Source of the DNA: Prevotellaceae bacterium
GTDB taxonomy: Bacteria; Bacteroidota; Bacteroidia; Bacteroidales; Bacteroidaceae
Direction: 5' to 3'
Assembly: GCA_003150315.1 (NCBI GenBank)
Contig: QAML01000002.1
Coordinates: 27,374-91,373, forward strand
DNA: 64,000 nucleotides
The notes beneath the pieces were generated by a model. That model saw only the letters and a program-made list of their open reading frames with translations. It did not search any database and was not told where the DNA came from. Of the stretch, positions 7,461-15,831 are shown in pieces; position 1 is the stretch's first letter; the number at the start of each line of letters is the position of its first letter. The translations under genes were made by a program, and so were the position numbers.

Positions 7461-8342
7461 ATGCCACTGTATGTTCCCCAAAATCTGCCGGCTATAAAAG
7501 AACTCGCCGCGCAGGGTATTAAGATATATTCCGACATTCCTCAGGGCGTGAAGCCCCTGCGTATTTTGCTTTTGAACCTTATGCCCATAAAACAGGTTAC
7601 GGAAAGCGACATAGCGCGGCAGCTTTCGAAAACCGATTTGCCCGTTGAACTGATTCTTGTAAAGATTCGCGGACAAAAGTATAAGAACACTTCGCAGGAA
7701 CACATGGACATGTTCTACAGAAATTTCGATGAACTTGCGTCGAAACAGTATGAGGGAATGATTGTTACGGGTGCTCCGGTTGAAAGAATACCGTTTGAGG
7801 ATGTAAGATATTGGAAACAGTTGACGGAAATCTTTGACTGGTCGCGCACGGAAATAGGTTCGGCTGTTTATTTGTGCTGGGGCGCGCAGGTGGGTCTCTA
7901 TCATCATTACGGCGTTCCCAAATATGATTTGCCCAAGAAGCTTTTCGGCGTTTACAAACAGGAACTCATGAAGCAGAACCTGCCGATATTTCGCGATATT
8001 CCCTCTGTGTTTAATATGCCTAACAGTCGTTACACGGAAGTTCGCAAGAGCGATATTGACAAAGTGGACGATCTTGAGATTTTTGCCTGGGGTGCGGAGT
8101 CGGGCGTGGGAATTGTGAAGCCGAAGAACCGGAGCGAATTTTTCGTCATGGGACACCTGGAGTATTCTCCCACTACTCTCGACATCGAATACCGGCGTGA
8201 TTTGGACAGAGGACTTGATATTGACATGCCTGAGAATTATTATGTGGACAACAATCCGGACAAGGGTCCCGATTATTCTTGGCGGAAACCTGCCGACGCT
8301 TTCTATTCGAATTGGCTCAACTATTACGTGAACAAGAAATGA
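7461..8342 (+). CDS. metA: Homoserine O-acyltransferase MetA (probably acetyl-CoA specific)
   Basis: This is the first step of methionine synthesis from homoserine. It is 293 residues, full length for MetA. Class I glutamine-amidotransferase-like fold with catalytic Cys139 in LCWGAQVGLY, and His232 with Glu234 in MGHLEYS. In VTGAPVERIPFEDV the residue after GAPV is Glu108. This is the position (111 in B. cereus numbering) where Glu goes with acetyl-CoA and Gly with succinyl-CoA in characterised enzymes, so O-acetylhomoserine is the predicted product. The TGA stop overlaps the ATG of the next gene (8339-8342). Confidence 0.95.
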   Translation: MPLYVPQNLPAIKELAAQGIKIYSDIPQGVKPLRILLLNLMPIKQVTESDIARQLSKTDLPVELILVKIRGQKYKNTSQEHMDMFYRNFDELASKQYEGMIVTGAPVERIPFEDVRYWKQLTEIFDWSRTEIGSAVYLCWGAQVGLYHHYGVPKYDLPKKLFGVYKQELMKQNLPIFRDIPSVFNMPNSRYTEVRKSDIDKVDDLEIFAWGAESGVGIVKPKNRSEFFVMGHLEYSPTTLDIEYRRDLDRGLDIDMPENYYVDNNPDKGPDYSWRKPADAFYSNWLNYYVNKK

Positions 8343-10153
8343 CAGGCAACGCAACGCGAAGCATCGAGCTTCTTTCTCCTGCCCGCAATGCCGACACGGG
8401 AATAGAGGCAATTCGCCACGGAGCCGATGCAGTTTATATAGGAGCCCCAAAATTTGGCGCAAGAGAGGCTGCGGCTAACAGCATAGAGGACATAAAACGT
8501 CTTACGGACTATGCCCATGTATTCAATGCCAAGGTTTATGCCACTCTTAATACTATTCTTTACGATTCCGAACTACAGGAGGCGCGCGAAATGGCTTGCC
8601 GTCTGTTCGACGTAGGGGTTGACGCACTTCTTGTGCAGGATGCTGCGTTTTTGGAAATGAGAAACCTTCCGCCAATAGCCCTTCACGCCAGTACGCAATG
8701 CGACAATCGCACTCCCGAGAAGGTTAAACGACTTTACGAAGAGGGCTTTTCCACTGCGGTTCTGGCAAGAGAGCTTTCGCTTGAGGAGATTAATGAAATT
8801 CATAAGCAATGTCCCGAAATGCGTCTCGAAGCTTTTATTCACGGAGCCTTGTGTGTGAGCATGAGCGGGCGTTGTTATGCTTCGCAACACTGTTTCGGGC
8901 GCAGCGCAAACCGTGGTGAGTGTGCGCAATTCTGTCGTCTTCCTTTTGATCTCGAAACAGAGAACGGCGTAAAGATAATTGAGGGAAAACATCTCCTTTC
9001 ACTTCGCGATTTGAACCGCACCGACTATTTGGAACAATTGCTCGACGCGGGCGTAAGTTCCTTGAAAATCGAAGGACGTCTTAAGGATGTGGAATATGTA
9101 AAGAACATAACGGCTTGGTATAGGCGTAAGCTCGATGCCATATTCGCAAAGCGCAAGGAATATGTCAGAGCTTCGGCGGGGAAAGTGGCATTGGCTTTCG
9201 AACCGAAACCCGAAAAGAGTTTCAACAGAGGCTTTACCGATTATTTCATGCAGGGAAGAACCATGCGCTTAGCCTGTCCTGCCACGCCGAAAAGCATTGG
9301 TGAGCCGGTGGGAGAGGTTCGCGAGGTGGGGCGTTGCCTGATTGTTTCGGGACATAAGAAGTTTGCGAACGGCGACGGGCTTTGTTTTTTCACAGATAAG
9401 GGAGAACTTCGCGGATTCCGCGTTAATCGTGCCGAAGGTACGCGCCTTTTTCCGGCGATAATGCCTAAAGAAATAAAGAATCACACAGGACTTTTTCGCA
9501 ACCACGATGAGGCTTTCTCGCAAATGCTTTCCAAACCATCGGCAGAGCGTACTCTTAAAGTTGATTTCAATCTTGCGATGACCGAAAACGGTTTTATGCT
9601 TTCGGCAACCGACGAACTTTTGCGCCACACCGATGTTCCCGTGGAATTCAAGCATGAAAAGGCGCGCAATCCCCAACGTGATAATATCGTAACGCAACTT
9701 ACCAAACTCGGCGGCACATGTTTTTCGGCGGGGGAAGTGAAAATTGAGAATGATGAGTATTTCATTCCGTCTTCTCTCCTTTCCGATGCACGGCGAAAGG
9801 CAGTTGCTTCGCTTTTGGAGCAATGCGGTTCAAAGACCGTGGCAGACGTTTCGATAGGTAAGCCGCAGCTTGAGGGCTGTGTGGATTATTCCGCCAATGT
9901 TGCCAATAAATCGGCGGAGAAATTCTACAAAGATTGCGGTGCGGAGCGTGTTGAGCCGGCTTGGGAACTGAAAGAGCCGGAGAATGCGCCTGTTATGACG
10001 TGCCGTTATTGTTTGCGCAACGAAATAGGCATGTGTCTTAAGCGGCGCGATGCCGATCGTTCGTATCTTTTCCTTCGTCTTGCCGACGGCAGGCGTTTCC
10101 GTCTTGATTTCGACTGCAAAAATTGCATCATGAAGATTTATGCCGAAGAATAG
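8339..10153 (+). CDS. rlhA: U32-family protein, RlhA-like (23S rRNA cytidine hydroxylation)
   Basis: This protein is 604 residues from the ATG that overlaps the metA stop; the open frame extends 60 bases further upstream into metA without need. The N-terminal peptidase-U32 domain (LLSPARNADTGIEAIRHGADAVYIG) carries the conserved four-cysteine region (GALCVSMSGRCYAS … CFGRSANRGECAQFCR). A long C-terminal part resembles the DUF3656 region of RlhA/YdcP. In E. coli RlhA makes 5-hydroxycytidine at 23S rRNA position 2501. Two more cysteine pairs near the C terminus (TCRYCLRNEIGMCLK and DCKNCIMK) could hold metal. The RlhA role is inferred from architecture; other U32 activities are possible. Confidence 0.8.
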   Translation: MTGNATRSIELLSPARNADTGIEAIRHGADAVYIGAPKFGAREAAANSIEDIKRLTDYAHVFNAKVYATLNTILYDSELQEAREMACRLFDVGVDALLVQDAAFLEMRNLPPIALHASTQCDNRTPEKVKRLYEEGFSTAVLARELSLEEINEIHKQCPEMRLEAFIHGALCVSMSGRCYASQHCFGRSANRGECAQFCRLPFDLETENGVKIIEGKHLLSLRDLNRTDYLEQLLDAGVSSLKIEGRLKDVEYVKNITAWYRRKLDAIFAKRKEYVRASAGKVALAFEPKPEKSFNRGFTDYFMQGRTMRLACPATPKSIGEPVGEVREVGRCLIVSGHKKFANGDGLCFFTDKGELRGFRVNRAEGTRLFPAIMPKEIKNHTGLFRNHDEAFSQMLSKPSAERTLKVDFNLAMTENGFMLSATDELLRHTDVPVEFKHEKARNPQRDNIVTQLTKLGGTCFSAGEVKIENDEYFIPSSLLSDARRKAVASLLEQCGSKTVADVSIGKPQLEGCVDYSANVANKSAEKFYKDCGAERVEPAWELKEPENAPVMTCRYCLRNEIGMCLKRRDADRSYLFLRLADGRRFRLDFDCKNCIMKIYAEE

Positions 10154-11135
10154 GTTGGTTGAAAAAGTGCTTTTGTTTGTTACCGCTGTTTTCATGGCGG
10201 TTGGCTGCACTTATTCACGCCCTCAAATCGACATGAAATGGGACTGCACTCCGCAGCAACGCGATTCGATTGAGTTTGCATACCGACACCATTTTACGGA
10301 AAACTGTAACTTCCTTGTCAGTGGCGACAGCGTAATGCTTCTTCCCCAGTCGCCCGCCGATGTAATGCAATCGCTTGGCGACACGGCGTGGGTTGTGGAA
10401 AACGATATGGTTGTTGTGGCTGACATAGTAAGGATTCCCGGCAACAATCCCGACAGCGTGTGGGTAAAAATAGCCCGCGACCAAATGACAATAGGTTGGG
10501 TTTCCGAGAAAACGCTTCTTGAAAACGTAACGCCCGATGACCCCATTTCGCAATTCATTCATATTTTCGGCAACAGGCGTATAGTGGTGCTCTGTTGCAT
10601 TGCCATCATAGCCGTGGCGGTCATGCTTCTTAAGACAATAAGGCGCAAAAAGGCGAGAATCGTTCATTTCAATGACATAGACAGTATTTATCCCACTTTG
10701 TTCTGCATTGACATGGCTTTGATAGCCATTGTTTATGCGTCAATACAACATTTCGTTCCGCAAACCTGGCAGGAATTTTATTTTCACCCTACACTCAATC
10801 CGTTTTCCGTTCCGCCGGTGCTGTCGGCTATGATTGTGGGATTTTGGGGGCTTGTGCTTCTGGGCATAGCGGCTTTTGACGATGCGGTTCACAAGTTGGA
10901 ATGGTTTGAGTCCGTTCCCTATCTGTTCACACTTGCCGGCATGGCAATGGTGGTGTATCTCGTGTTTGCCGCAACCACCATGATTTATGTGGGATACCCG
11001 CTGTTTGCCGCCTACGTTGTTTTCGCGTTCGTCAAGTACCGCAGAAACCGTACTTATAAGTATGTTTGCGGAAAATGCGGGCATAAACTGCGCCACAAGG
11101 GTACATGTCCTTTCTGCGGAGCGCGGAATGTTTGA
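10140..11135 (+). CDS. Membrane lipoprotein with SH3-like and zinc-ribbon domains
   Basis: This 331-residue gene starts 14 bases before the stop of the U32 gene. It has a lipoprotein signal (AVGC, Cys23). A periplasmic SH3-like segment contains MTIGWVSEKTLLEN (about residues 115-130). Five hydrophobic helices follow (about 150-305). A cytoplasmic C-terminal zinc ribbon closes the protein: CGKCG, then CPFCG (about 311-328). Bacteroidota have many SH3/zinc-ribbon membrane proteins of unknown function. The lipobox and the topology disagree with a simple single-leaflet lipoprotein, so the first segment might instead be an uncleaved anchor. Confidence 0.7.
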   Translation: MPKNRLVEKVLLFVTAVFMAVGCTYSRPQIDMKWDCTPQQRDSIEFAYRHHFTENCNFLVSGDSVMLLPQSPADVMQSLGDTAWVVENDMVVVADIVRIPGNNPDSVWVKIARDQMTIGWVSEKTLLENVTPDDPISQFIHIFGNRRIVVLCCIAIIAVAVMLLKTIRRKKARIVHFNDIDSIYPTLFCIDMALIAIVYASIQHFVPQTWQEFYFHPTLNPFSVPPVLSAMIVGFWGLVLLGIAAFDDAVHKLEWFESVPYLFTLAGMAMVVYLVFAATTMIYVGYPLFAAYVVFAFVKYRRNRTYKYVCGKCGHKLRHKGTCPFCGARNV

Positions 11136-11191
11136 TTACGCAAGCGAAAAATCCTCCTCATTTCCCCGTTTTTTCATGCCTATTCGGGGCA

Positions 11192-11322
11192 TGAAAAAAA
11201 ACATAAGGCATCTTGTAAAAAATACAAGCCATATATTTTAAAATACAAGGCACTTATTTTAAAATAAGTGCCTTGTATTTTTTGCCTTTTCCCAATACCT
11301 GAAAAACAATGACTTACAAAAG
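11192..11322 (+). repeat. Intergenic 21-bp-period palindromic element, copy 2
   Basis: This forward copy has a leading arm ACATAAGGCATCTTGT, then unit A TACAAGCCATATA (starts 11223), unit B TACAAGGCACTTA (11244) and its complement B' (11265), exactly 21 bases apart with TTTTAAAA spacers. It ends with the box ACCTGAAAAACAATGACTTA. Positions 11240-11281 are a perfect 42-base palindrome. It occupies most of the 260-base gap between two convergent genes. Confidence 0.9.
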
Positions 11323-11395
11323 GCGATTTTCAAGCCTTCGGAAAGCCCCTCAAACGCATTCGAAAGGTGCGAAATCCGTTTCCTCCGTTCCCGTG

Positions 11396-12832
11396 TCAGG
11401 CACCGTGGAAAAGATACTCTTTCTGTATGTCTCCGACAAGCTTCGTGAACAATTCTTCTACCAAAGCGTCGGTAACTTCAAGGGCATGGTTAAGAATGGA
11501 ATCCGAAAATTTCTGAAGTAAATCCCCGGCGTGCCACGGTTGGGCGTTGACAGTGCGCATGTATTCCGCTTCGAACTCTTTGCAACGCTCATCGTTTTCG
11601 GCTTCGAGCTTTGCGTATGTTTCTTTTATGGTCGGCGCGTATGCGTTATAGTTCACCATTCCTAACGTCTGCACTTTGCGGAATCGCCAGTAGGCGGAAC
11701 TGTTGTCCGATGTGCCTTTGCTCTCGCAGTAAGGTTTGGGAAAAGATTTCACACCTTGATAAAGAGGCAGAAAAACTCCGAGGTCAGCCATGCCTTCAGC
11801 CACATGGTTAATGCAACCTATCTCTTTGGGTAGCCACGGACGCACTTGCAGAATATGAGTTTGGGTGGTGCGGAAAATAGATACGGGACGGTAAGGTTCT
11901 TTGGGGTTGTTGTGCAAATAAGGGTCGTGGTCCGTGCCGTCGTAATGGTAACGGAAAGCCTTGCGAACCATTGCGAGACTTATGGGACGGTCTGCTTTTG
12001 CAAAGACGGGGAATGTGTTTTTGCCGATGTCCTGTTTTAGCGACGGAGTGAACATTTTCTGAAGTCCCCAGACCCGTGGGTAATCGTAAGTAACGTCTCC
12101 TCCGCCGTCGTGCGAGTATGCTTCGTGGAAATCAAACTCACCCTTCTCCGGGTCGTAAAGCCCGTTTTTTGCCGCAAACTCCACAAGGTCGTGCGAGGCA
12201 AGGAAATTTTCTTTGTCGTCCGGGTTATATTTTCGAAAACGACTCTGATTGCCCGTAACAAAATACATGTCCTCCGGAATGCGGCAGGCAAGCCAGCGAT
12301 GACCAGCCGCTGTTTCAAGATACCATTGCTCCCCTGAATCAATGAAACTGATGCCGTAGCCCTCGGCCGAACCATATTTCTCAATCATTGCCCCGAGACG
12401 TTCCACACCTTCGCGTGCGCTGTGAATATATGGCAACACCACGTTGAAAATCGAGTTTTCCGCAAGACCGTTACCCACAAGCGGGTCCGCTTTAAGTGCG
12501 GCATCGCTGCTGAAAATGGTTTCCGTGGAACTCATTCCCACTCCCGCACTGTTGAAACCCGCGCTACCCCAATGACCGGGCAGGTGGTAGGGAGCAAGAG
12601 CCTTATATCCCAAACGTCCGGGCGGAAGCTGGCAGCGAAAAGCACTGTCCCGTGCCACAAACTCCGCAGGTCCGTTGTCGGTGTCCTCATATATTTCAAA
12701 ACATTTGGCAAGCATGGCGTTCAAATCCTCGGAACGCGCGGAAATCATGGAACCGTCGTCCGTTTGTTTCCGTCCTGCTATGATAGAGGTGCATGCACTT
12801 TTTGCCGTAGTGGCATTTTCGCAATTTTCCAT
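11396..12832 (-). CDS. pepD: C69-family dipeptidase (PepD type)
   Basis: This is a 478-residue Ntn-hydrolase of peptidase family C69. The family nucleophile is visible as Cys14 in ACTSIIAGRKQTDDGS, followed by the conserved MISARSED. Autoprocessing after residue 13 would expose this cysteine. Downstream blocks GYGISFIDSGEQWYLET, RIPEDMYFVTGNQSR and the C-terminal YEADYM-like region fit the family. There is no signal peptide, so it acts in the cytoplasm on dipeptides. It is transcribed alone from the minus-7 element at 12861-12868. Confidence 0.92.
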   Translation of the reverse strand: MENCENATTAKSACTSIIAGRKQTDDGSMISARSEDLNAMLAKCFEIYEDTDNGPAEFVARDSAFRCQLPPGRLGYKALAPYHLPGHWGSAGFNSAGVGMSSTETIFSSDAALKADPLVGNGLAENSIFNVVLPYIHSAREGVERLGAMIEKYGSAEGYGISFIDSGEQWYLETAAGHRWLACRIPEDMYFVTGNQSRFRKYNPDDKENFLASHDLVEFAAKNGLYDPEKGEFDFHEAYSHDGGGDVTYDYPRVWGLQKMFTPSLKQDIGKNTFPVFAKADRPISLAMVRKAFRYHYDGTDHDPYLHNNPKEPYRPVSIFRTTQTHILQVRPWLPKEIGCINHVAEGMADLGVFLPLYQGVKSFPKPYCESKGTSDNSSAYWRFRKVQTLGMVNYNAYAPTIKETYAKLEAENDERCKEFEAEYMRTVNAQPWHAGDLLQKFSDSILNHALEVTDALVEELFTKLVGDIQKEYLFHGA

Positions 12833-12860
12833 ATAGAAATGATTTTTATAAAGCCTGACA

Positions 12861-12868
12861 CAAAGTTA
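12861..12868 (-). promoter_or_regulatory. Minus-7 element of the C69 dipeptidase gene
   Basis: TAACTTTG on the minus strand, 29 bases upstream of the ATG. Confidence 0.55.
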
Positions 12869-12911
12869 GCATTTTTCCTTATCACGACACCCACATTGCT
12901 TGCGGGAAAAC

Positions 12912-12950
12912 GAAAAAGCGGCGTGTGCCTTGCTTCGAGCCACACGCCGC
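12912..12950 (-). terminator. Terminator of the exported redox operon
   Basis: Stem GCGGCGTGTG (12918-12927) with CACACGCCGC (12941-12950). The A run at 12913-12917 becomes the T run on the minus strand, 50 bases after the CMD-cupin stop. Confidence 0.75.
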
Positions 12951-13001
12951 ATATAAAGTTGAGTATGCTTTGGCAGACATAACGCATGTCCGCCCGAATT
13001 T

Positions 13002-13823
13002 CTATTGTTCGGAAAGTTTGTTGTACTCTTCGTCGCTCACAGGTTCGAGCCATTCGTTCGAAGAATCCTCTCCTGGAACTTCAAAAGCCAGATGGGCAAA
13101 CCAGGAATCAGCTGCCGCACCATGCCAATGCTTTACGTTTGCAGGAATATGGATAACCGTGCCGGGAAGAATGACCTGCGCCGGTTTACCAGCCTCCTGA
13201 TACCAACCTTTTCCTGCTACGCCAACCAACATTTGCCCTCCGTCTTTCGTGGCATGGTGGATGTGCCAGTTGTTGCGGCATCCCGGTTCAAATGTAACGT
13301 TTGCAAAAGGAATCTGGTCTGATGAAATACGCGCCAGATAGCTGTTGCCCTTGAAATACTTTGCATAGGCAGTGTTGGGGTCGCCTATCGGAAAAATCAT
13401 TTCCTTCTGAAATTTCTCCTTGTCGGTTGTGGCGGTTACGCTGTCGTTCCAAACGTCTTTTGCAAGGCGAAACGCCGCCCACGCCTTGGGCCATCCGGCG
13501 TAGAAAGCTATATGCGTAATTATTTCAGAGATTTCCGTGCGGGTTATGCCGTTTGCCTTGGCTGTTTGAAGGTGATAGGTGAGCGACGAGTCGGTCAGTC
13601 CCTGACTTATGAGGCATGTGAGAGTAACGAGACTGCGGTCTCGCAAGCTCAGAAGGTCATTTCTGCTCCACACTTCCCCAAAGAGAATGTCGTCATTAAG
13701 ATGTGCAAATTCAGGAGCGAACTCTCCGAGTTGCGTTCGCCCTGCTGTCTGTACGATTTTCTTTTGTGCCATTGCGTTAAATGTTATAATCGTTAATATT
13801 GCTGTTATTATGATTTTATTCAT
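13002..13823 (-). CDS. Exported carboxymuconolactone decarboxylase-cupin fusion
   Basis: This is a 273-residue protein with a signal peptide (ITFNAMAQ). Residues about 30-125 are a CMD/AhpD-like helical domain (LRDRSLVTLTCLISQG … EISEIITHIAFYAGWP) with a single Cys instead of the AhpD CxxC. Residues about 165-250 are a cupin barrel with likely metal ligands (NNWHIHH and KHWHG). Such fusions occur in Bacteroidota without a proven reaction. The first codons overlap the stop of the upstream ABM gene by eight bases, so it is the last gene of a three-gene unit of exported redox-type proteins. Confidence 0.82.
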   Translation of the reverse strand: MNKIIITAILTIITFNAMAQKKIVQTAGRTQLGEFAPEFAHLNDDILFGEVWSRNDLLSLRDRSLVTLTCLISQGLTDSSLTYHLQTAKANGITRTEISEIITHIAFYAGWPKAWAAFRLAKDVWNDSVTATTDKEKFQKEMIFPIGDPNTAYAKYFKGNSYLARISSDQIPFANVTFEPGCRNNWHIHHATKDGGQMLVGVAGKGWYQEAGKPAQVILPGTVIHIPANVKHWHGAAADSWFAHLAFEVPGEDSSNEWLEPVSDEEYNKLSEQ

Positions 13824-14298
13824 TATTGTCCGTATTAATGAAATTGATTATTTGGTTACGGGAATTCAAAGGCGTTTGGTCGCAAAGCTCAAGCGATTTA
13901 ACCATATGCAGAGTGCCCTGTTTGTATTTGCGGAAATGTTCCGAAGATATGTGATTTTCGTAAGCCTGTTTGCTTGCGTAAGTTTCAAGAATAGTTATCT
14001 TGCACGGGTTTTCCTTGTCTGCAACGGCATACATGGTCAATACTCCCGGCTCTGTGCGCAGGGAAACTTCGCCAACCTCGCTTGCAAACACTACATATTC
14101 GTCAAGATGTTCGGGAAGTACCTCTATTTTTGAAAGCCTTACTATTCCGTCCTTCTGCATGGGATGTTTAATGCAAGCCATTGGGACTGTTTTCTTTACG
14201 TTCTTCATGTTCTTAACGTTCTTTTGCGCCATTGCGGCAACCAGGGGCATTGCCGAAAGGAGCAGAGTGCATATAATGTTTCGGGTGTGCGTTATCAT
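13816..14298 (-). CDS. Exported antibiotic-biosynthesis-monooxygenase (ABM) domain protein
   Basis: This is a 160-residue protein with a signal peptide (cleavage near VAAMAQ) followed by one ferredoxin-like ABM domain: RLSKIEVLPEHLDEYVVF … EPGVLTMYAVADKENPCKI … LETYASKQAYENHISSEHF. The last segment is the usual ABM His-containing helix. Cytoplasmic relatives (YgiN) oxidise quinols. Export to the periplasm is the unusual point. The gene lies 16 bases after the flavodoxin gene and overlaps the CMD-cupin gene, so the three are co-transcribed. Confidence 0.85.
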   Translation of the reverse strand: MITHTRNIICTLLLSAMPLVAAMAQKNVKNMKNVKKTVPMACIKHPMQKDGIVRLSKIEVLPEHLDEYVVFASEVGEVSLRTEPGVLTMYAVADKENPCKITILETYASKQAYENHISSEHFRKYKQGTLHMVKSLELCDQTPLNSRNQIINFINTDNNE

Positions 14299-14314
14299 CG
14301 TTCCGCGTTATGAT

Positions 14315-15112
14315 TTATTTGTTAGCTTTTACCGTAATCTTTTTCGAAAATCCCTTCGCCCTAACCGCATACACTCCAGGATAGAGATTGTCCGTGTTTG
14401 CCGAACTGCCGTTTGAGGAAAGAACCAAATTCCCCGCCATGTCGTAAACTGCAAGTCCCGCTCCGCTGCCGCCAAGCGTAATGTTGCTGCCGTTGTAAGT
14501 GATGCTCTGCGCATTGTCTTTGAAAACCGGTGCCACGGATGCCTCGATGTCGTAATAACCCACTTTGTCCAACCAGTTGTTAATCATGTTTTTTGAATTG
14601 GAAGTCTGGTAGGAACGAATCCAAAGGTTTTCGCTGAAAAAGTTCCCTCCCGGCACAAGACGCTTTGCATCGGAAACCACGCCGCTTATGCCGCTGCTTG
14701 CGCTCGATACCATAAGACCTATGTTTTTCCCCGCCATTTCCGCGCCATGTTTGAAAAGATATGTCTGCATAGGCGCAGCCATTTGTGCATACCAAACAGG
14801 TGCGGCAATTATTATGGTGGAATAATCCGCAAGATTGCAATTCACGTCCTTTATGGCGGGATAGGAAGCCTCCGAATTGGGATTGCTGTTTATTGCGTTC
14901 ATCAGCCTGCGCCCTATGGCATAGTTGTTTGCCGCATAGTCCAATCCTTCTTCCGACGGTTCTATTTCCTGAATGTCCGCACCCGTTATGTCGACAAAGT
15001 TATAGGCAATGGTTTGTGAATTGTTTGTGAAGCTGTAATACAAAACAAGTGTCTTTGCGTATGAAAAGGCAACAGACATCAGCATCACAGTCATAAGCGT
15101 AAATCTTTTCAT
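14315..15112 (-). CDS. Exported flavodoxin with type IX-like C-terminal tail
   Basis: I place the start at 15112, where a good signal peptide begins (MKRFTLMTVMLMSVAFSYA), rather than at a longer upstream frame; this gives 265 residues. The body is a flavodoxin fold with the P-loop-like start TLVLYYSFTNNSQTIA and the segment IIIAAPVWYAQMAAPMQTYL typical of FMN-binding flavodoxin-like proteins. The last 70 residues resemble the type IX secretion sorting domain (LAVYDMAGNLVLSS … LYPGVYAVRAKG). It is the first gene of a unit with the ABM and CMD-cupin genes. How FMN would be loaded outside the cytoplasm is unclear. Confidence 0.82.
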   Translation of the reverse strand: MKRFTLMTVMLMSVAFSYAKTLVLYYSFTNNSQTIAYNFVDITGADIQEIEPSEEGLDYAANNYAIGRRLMNAINSNPNSEASYPAIKDVNCNLADYSTIIIAAPVWYAQMAAPMQTYLFKHGAEMAGKNIGLMVSSASSGISGVVSDAKRLVPGGNFFSENLWIRSYQTSNSKNMINNWLDKVGYYDIEASVAPVFKDNAQSITYNGSNITLGGSGAGLAVYDMAGNLVLSSNGSSANTDNLYPGVYAVRAKGFSKKITVKANK

Positions 15113-15234
15113 AAAACTTCTTTTTTTGTGGTAAATATATGATTTTTTCTTTGTTGTCGGTGTCGCATTTACGCAAATCACGAGAAAAATTCCCGACTTC
15201 CTATGCGTTTGTTGCGCTTCTAATGTTCACAATG

Positions 15235-15242
15235 CAAAGTTA
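15235..15242 (-). promoter_or_regulatory. Candidate minus-7 element of the exported redox operon
   Basis: TAACTTTG on the minus strand, 122 bases upstream of the flavodoxin start, which implies a leader of roughly 115 bases. Confidence 0.45.
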
Positions 15243-15473
15243 TTGTGGTTGGGCAATAGAATTTGTAACCCTATTCATGTACAAAGTACCATTTTTTCTG
15301 ATTTTTAACCATCGGGCAAACTATGTTCTGCAATTGCATAAGCATTTCTTGTTACCGCCAAAGCACATGTCAATGCGTTTCACGGTTTAAGAAAAGACAA
15401 GACGGCGGACTATGCGGAAGAAACACCTCCGAGTCCTGAAAAATACATATAAAACTACCCCCTTTTCGCATTC

Positions 15474-15602
15474 GCGAAAAAACACAAGGCATCTTGCAAA
15501 AAATACAAGCCATATATTTTAAAATACAAGGCACTTATTTTAAAATATGTGCCTTGTATTTTTGTGCATAATAAGAGTCTGATAAACAACAACTTATAAA
15601 AG
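15474..15602 (+). repeat. Intergenic 21-bp-period palindromic element, copy 3
   Basis: This forward copy has a leading arm AACACAAGGCATCTTGC, units A and B, then a hybrid unit TATGTGCCTTGTA that pairs only partly with B. It ends with the box CTGATAAACAACAACTTAT. It lies between divergent promoters. Confidence 0.88.
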
Positions 15603-15791
15603 CCTCTTGACTTGTGCTTATCTTTTTGAATTTCAGGTATTTGTGGAAAAATACGCAGAATAAGGCGGGAGGCGGTGTAGGACATGGTTGGCGGTTGTGG
15701 GATTGTGGGCGCGAAATGTTTGTTGCATGCAGATTGGTGCAGTTCGTGGAGCATAGATTGTTCTTGTTTTTATCCGATGCAAAAATTGTTG

Positions 15792-15799
15792 TATCTTTG
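15792..15799 (+). promoter_or_regulatory. Minus-7 element of the ABC-F gene
   Basis: TATCTTTG lies 32 bases upstream of the TTG start codon. Confidence 0.55.
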
Positions 15800-15831
15800 T
15801 ATATTGATTTGAAAACAAACGAGAAAGAAAA

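Larger units (their letters stand above)
15113..15831. other. 719-base divergent intergenic region (flavodoxin / ABC-F)
   Basis: It holds a minus-strand promoter at 15235-15242, repeat copy 3 (15474-15602) and the ABC-F promoter at 15792-15799. Between them I see no gene, terminator or RNA. Confidence 0.6.
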
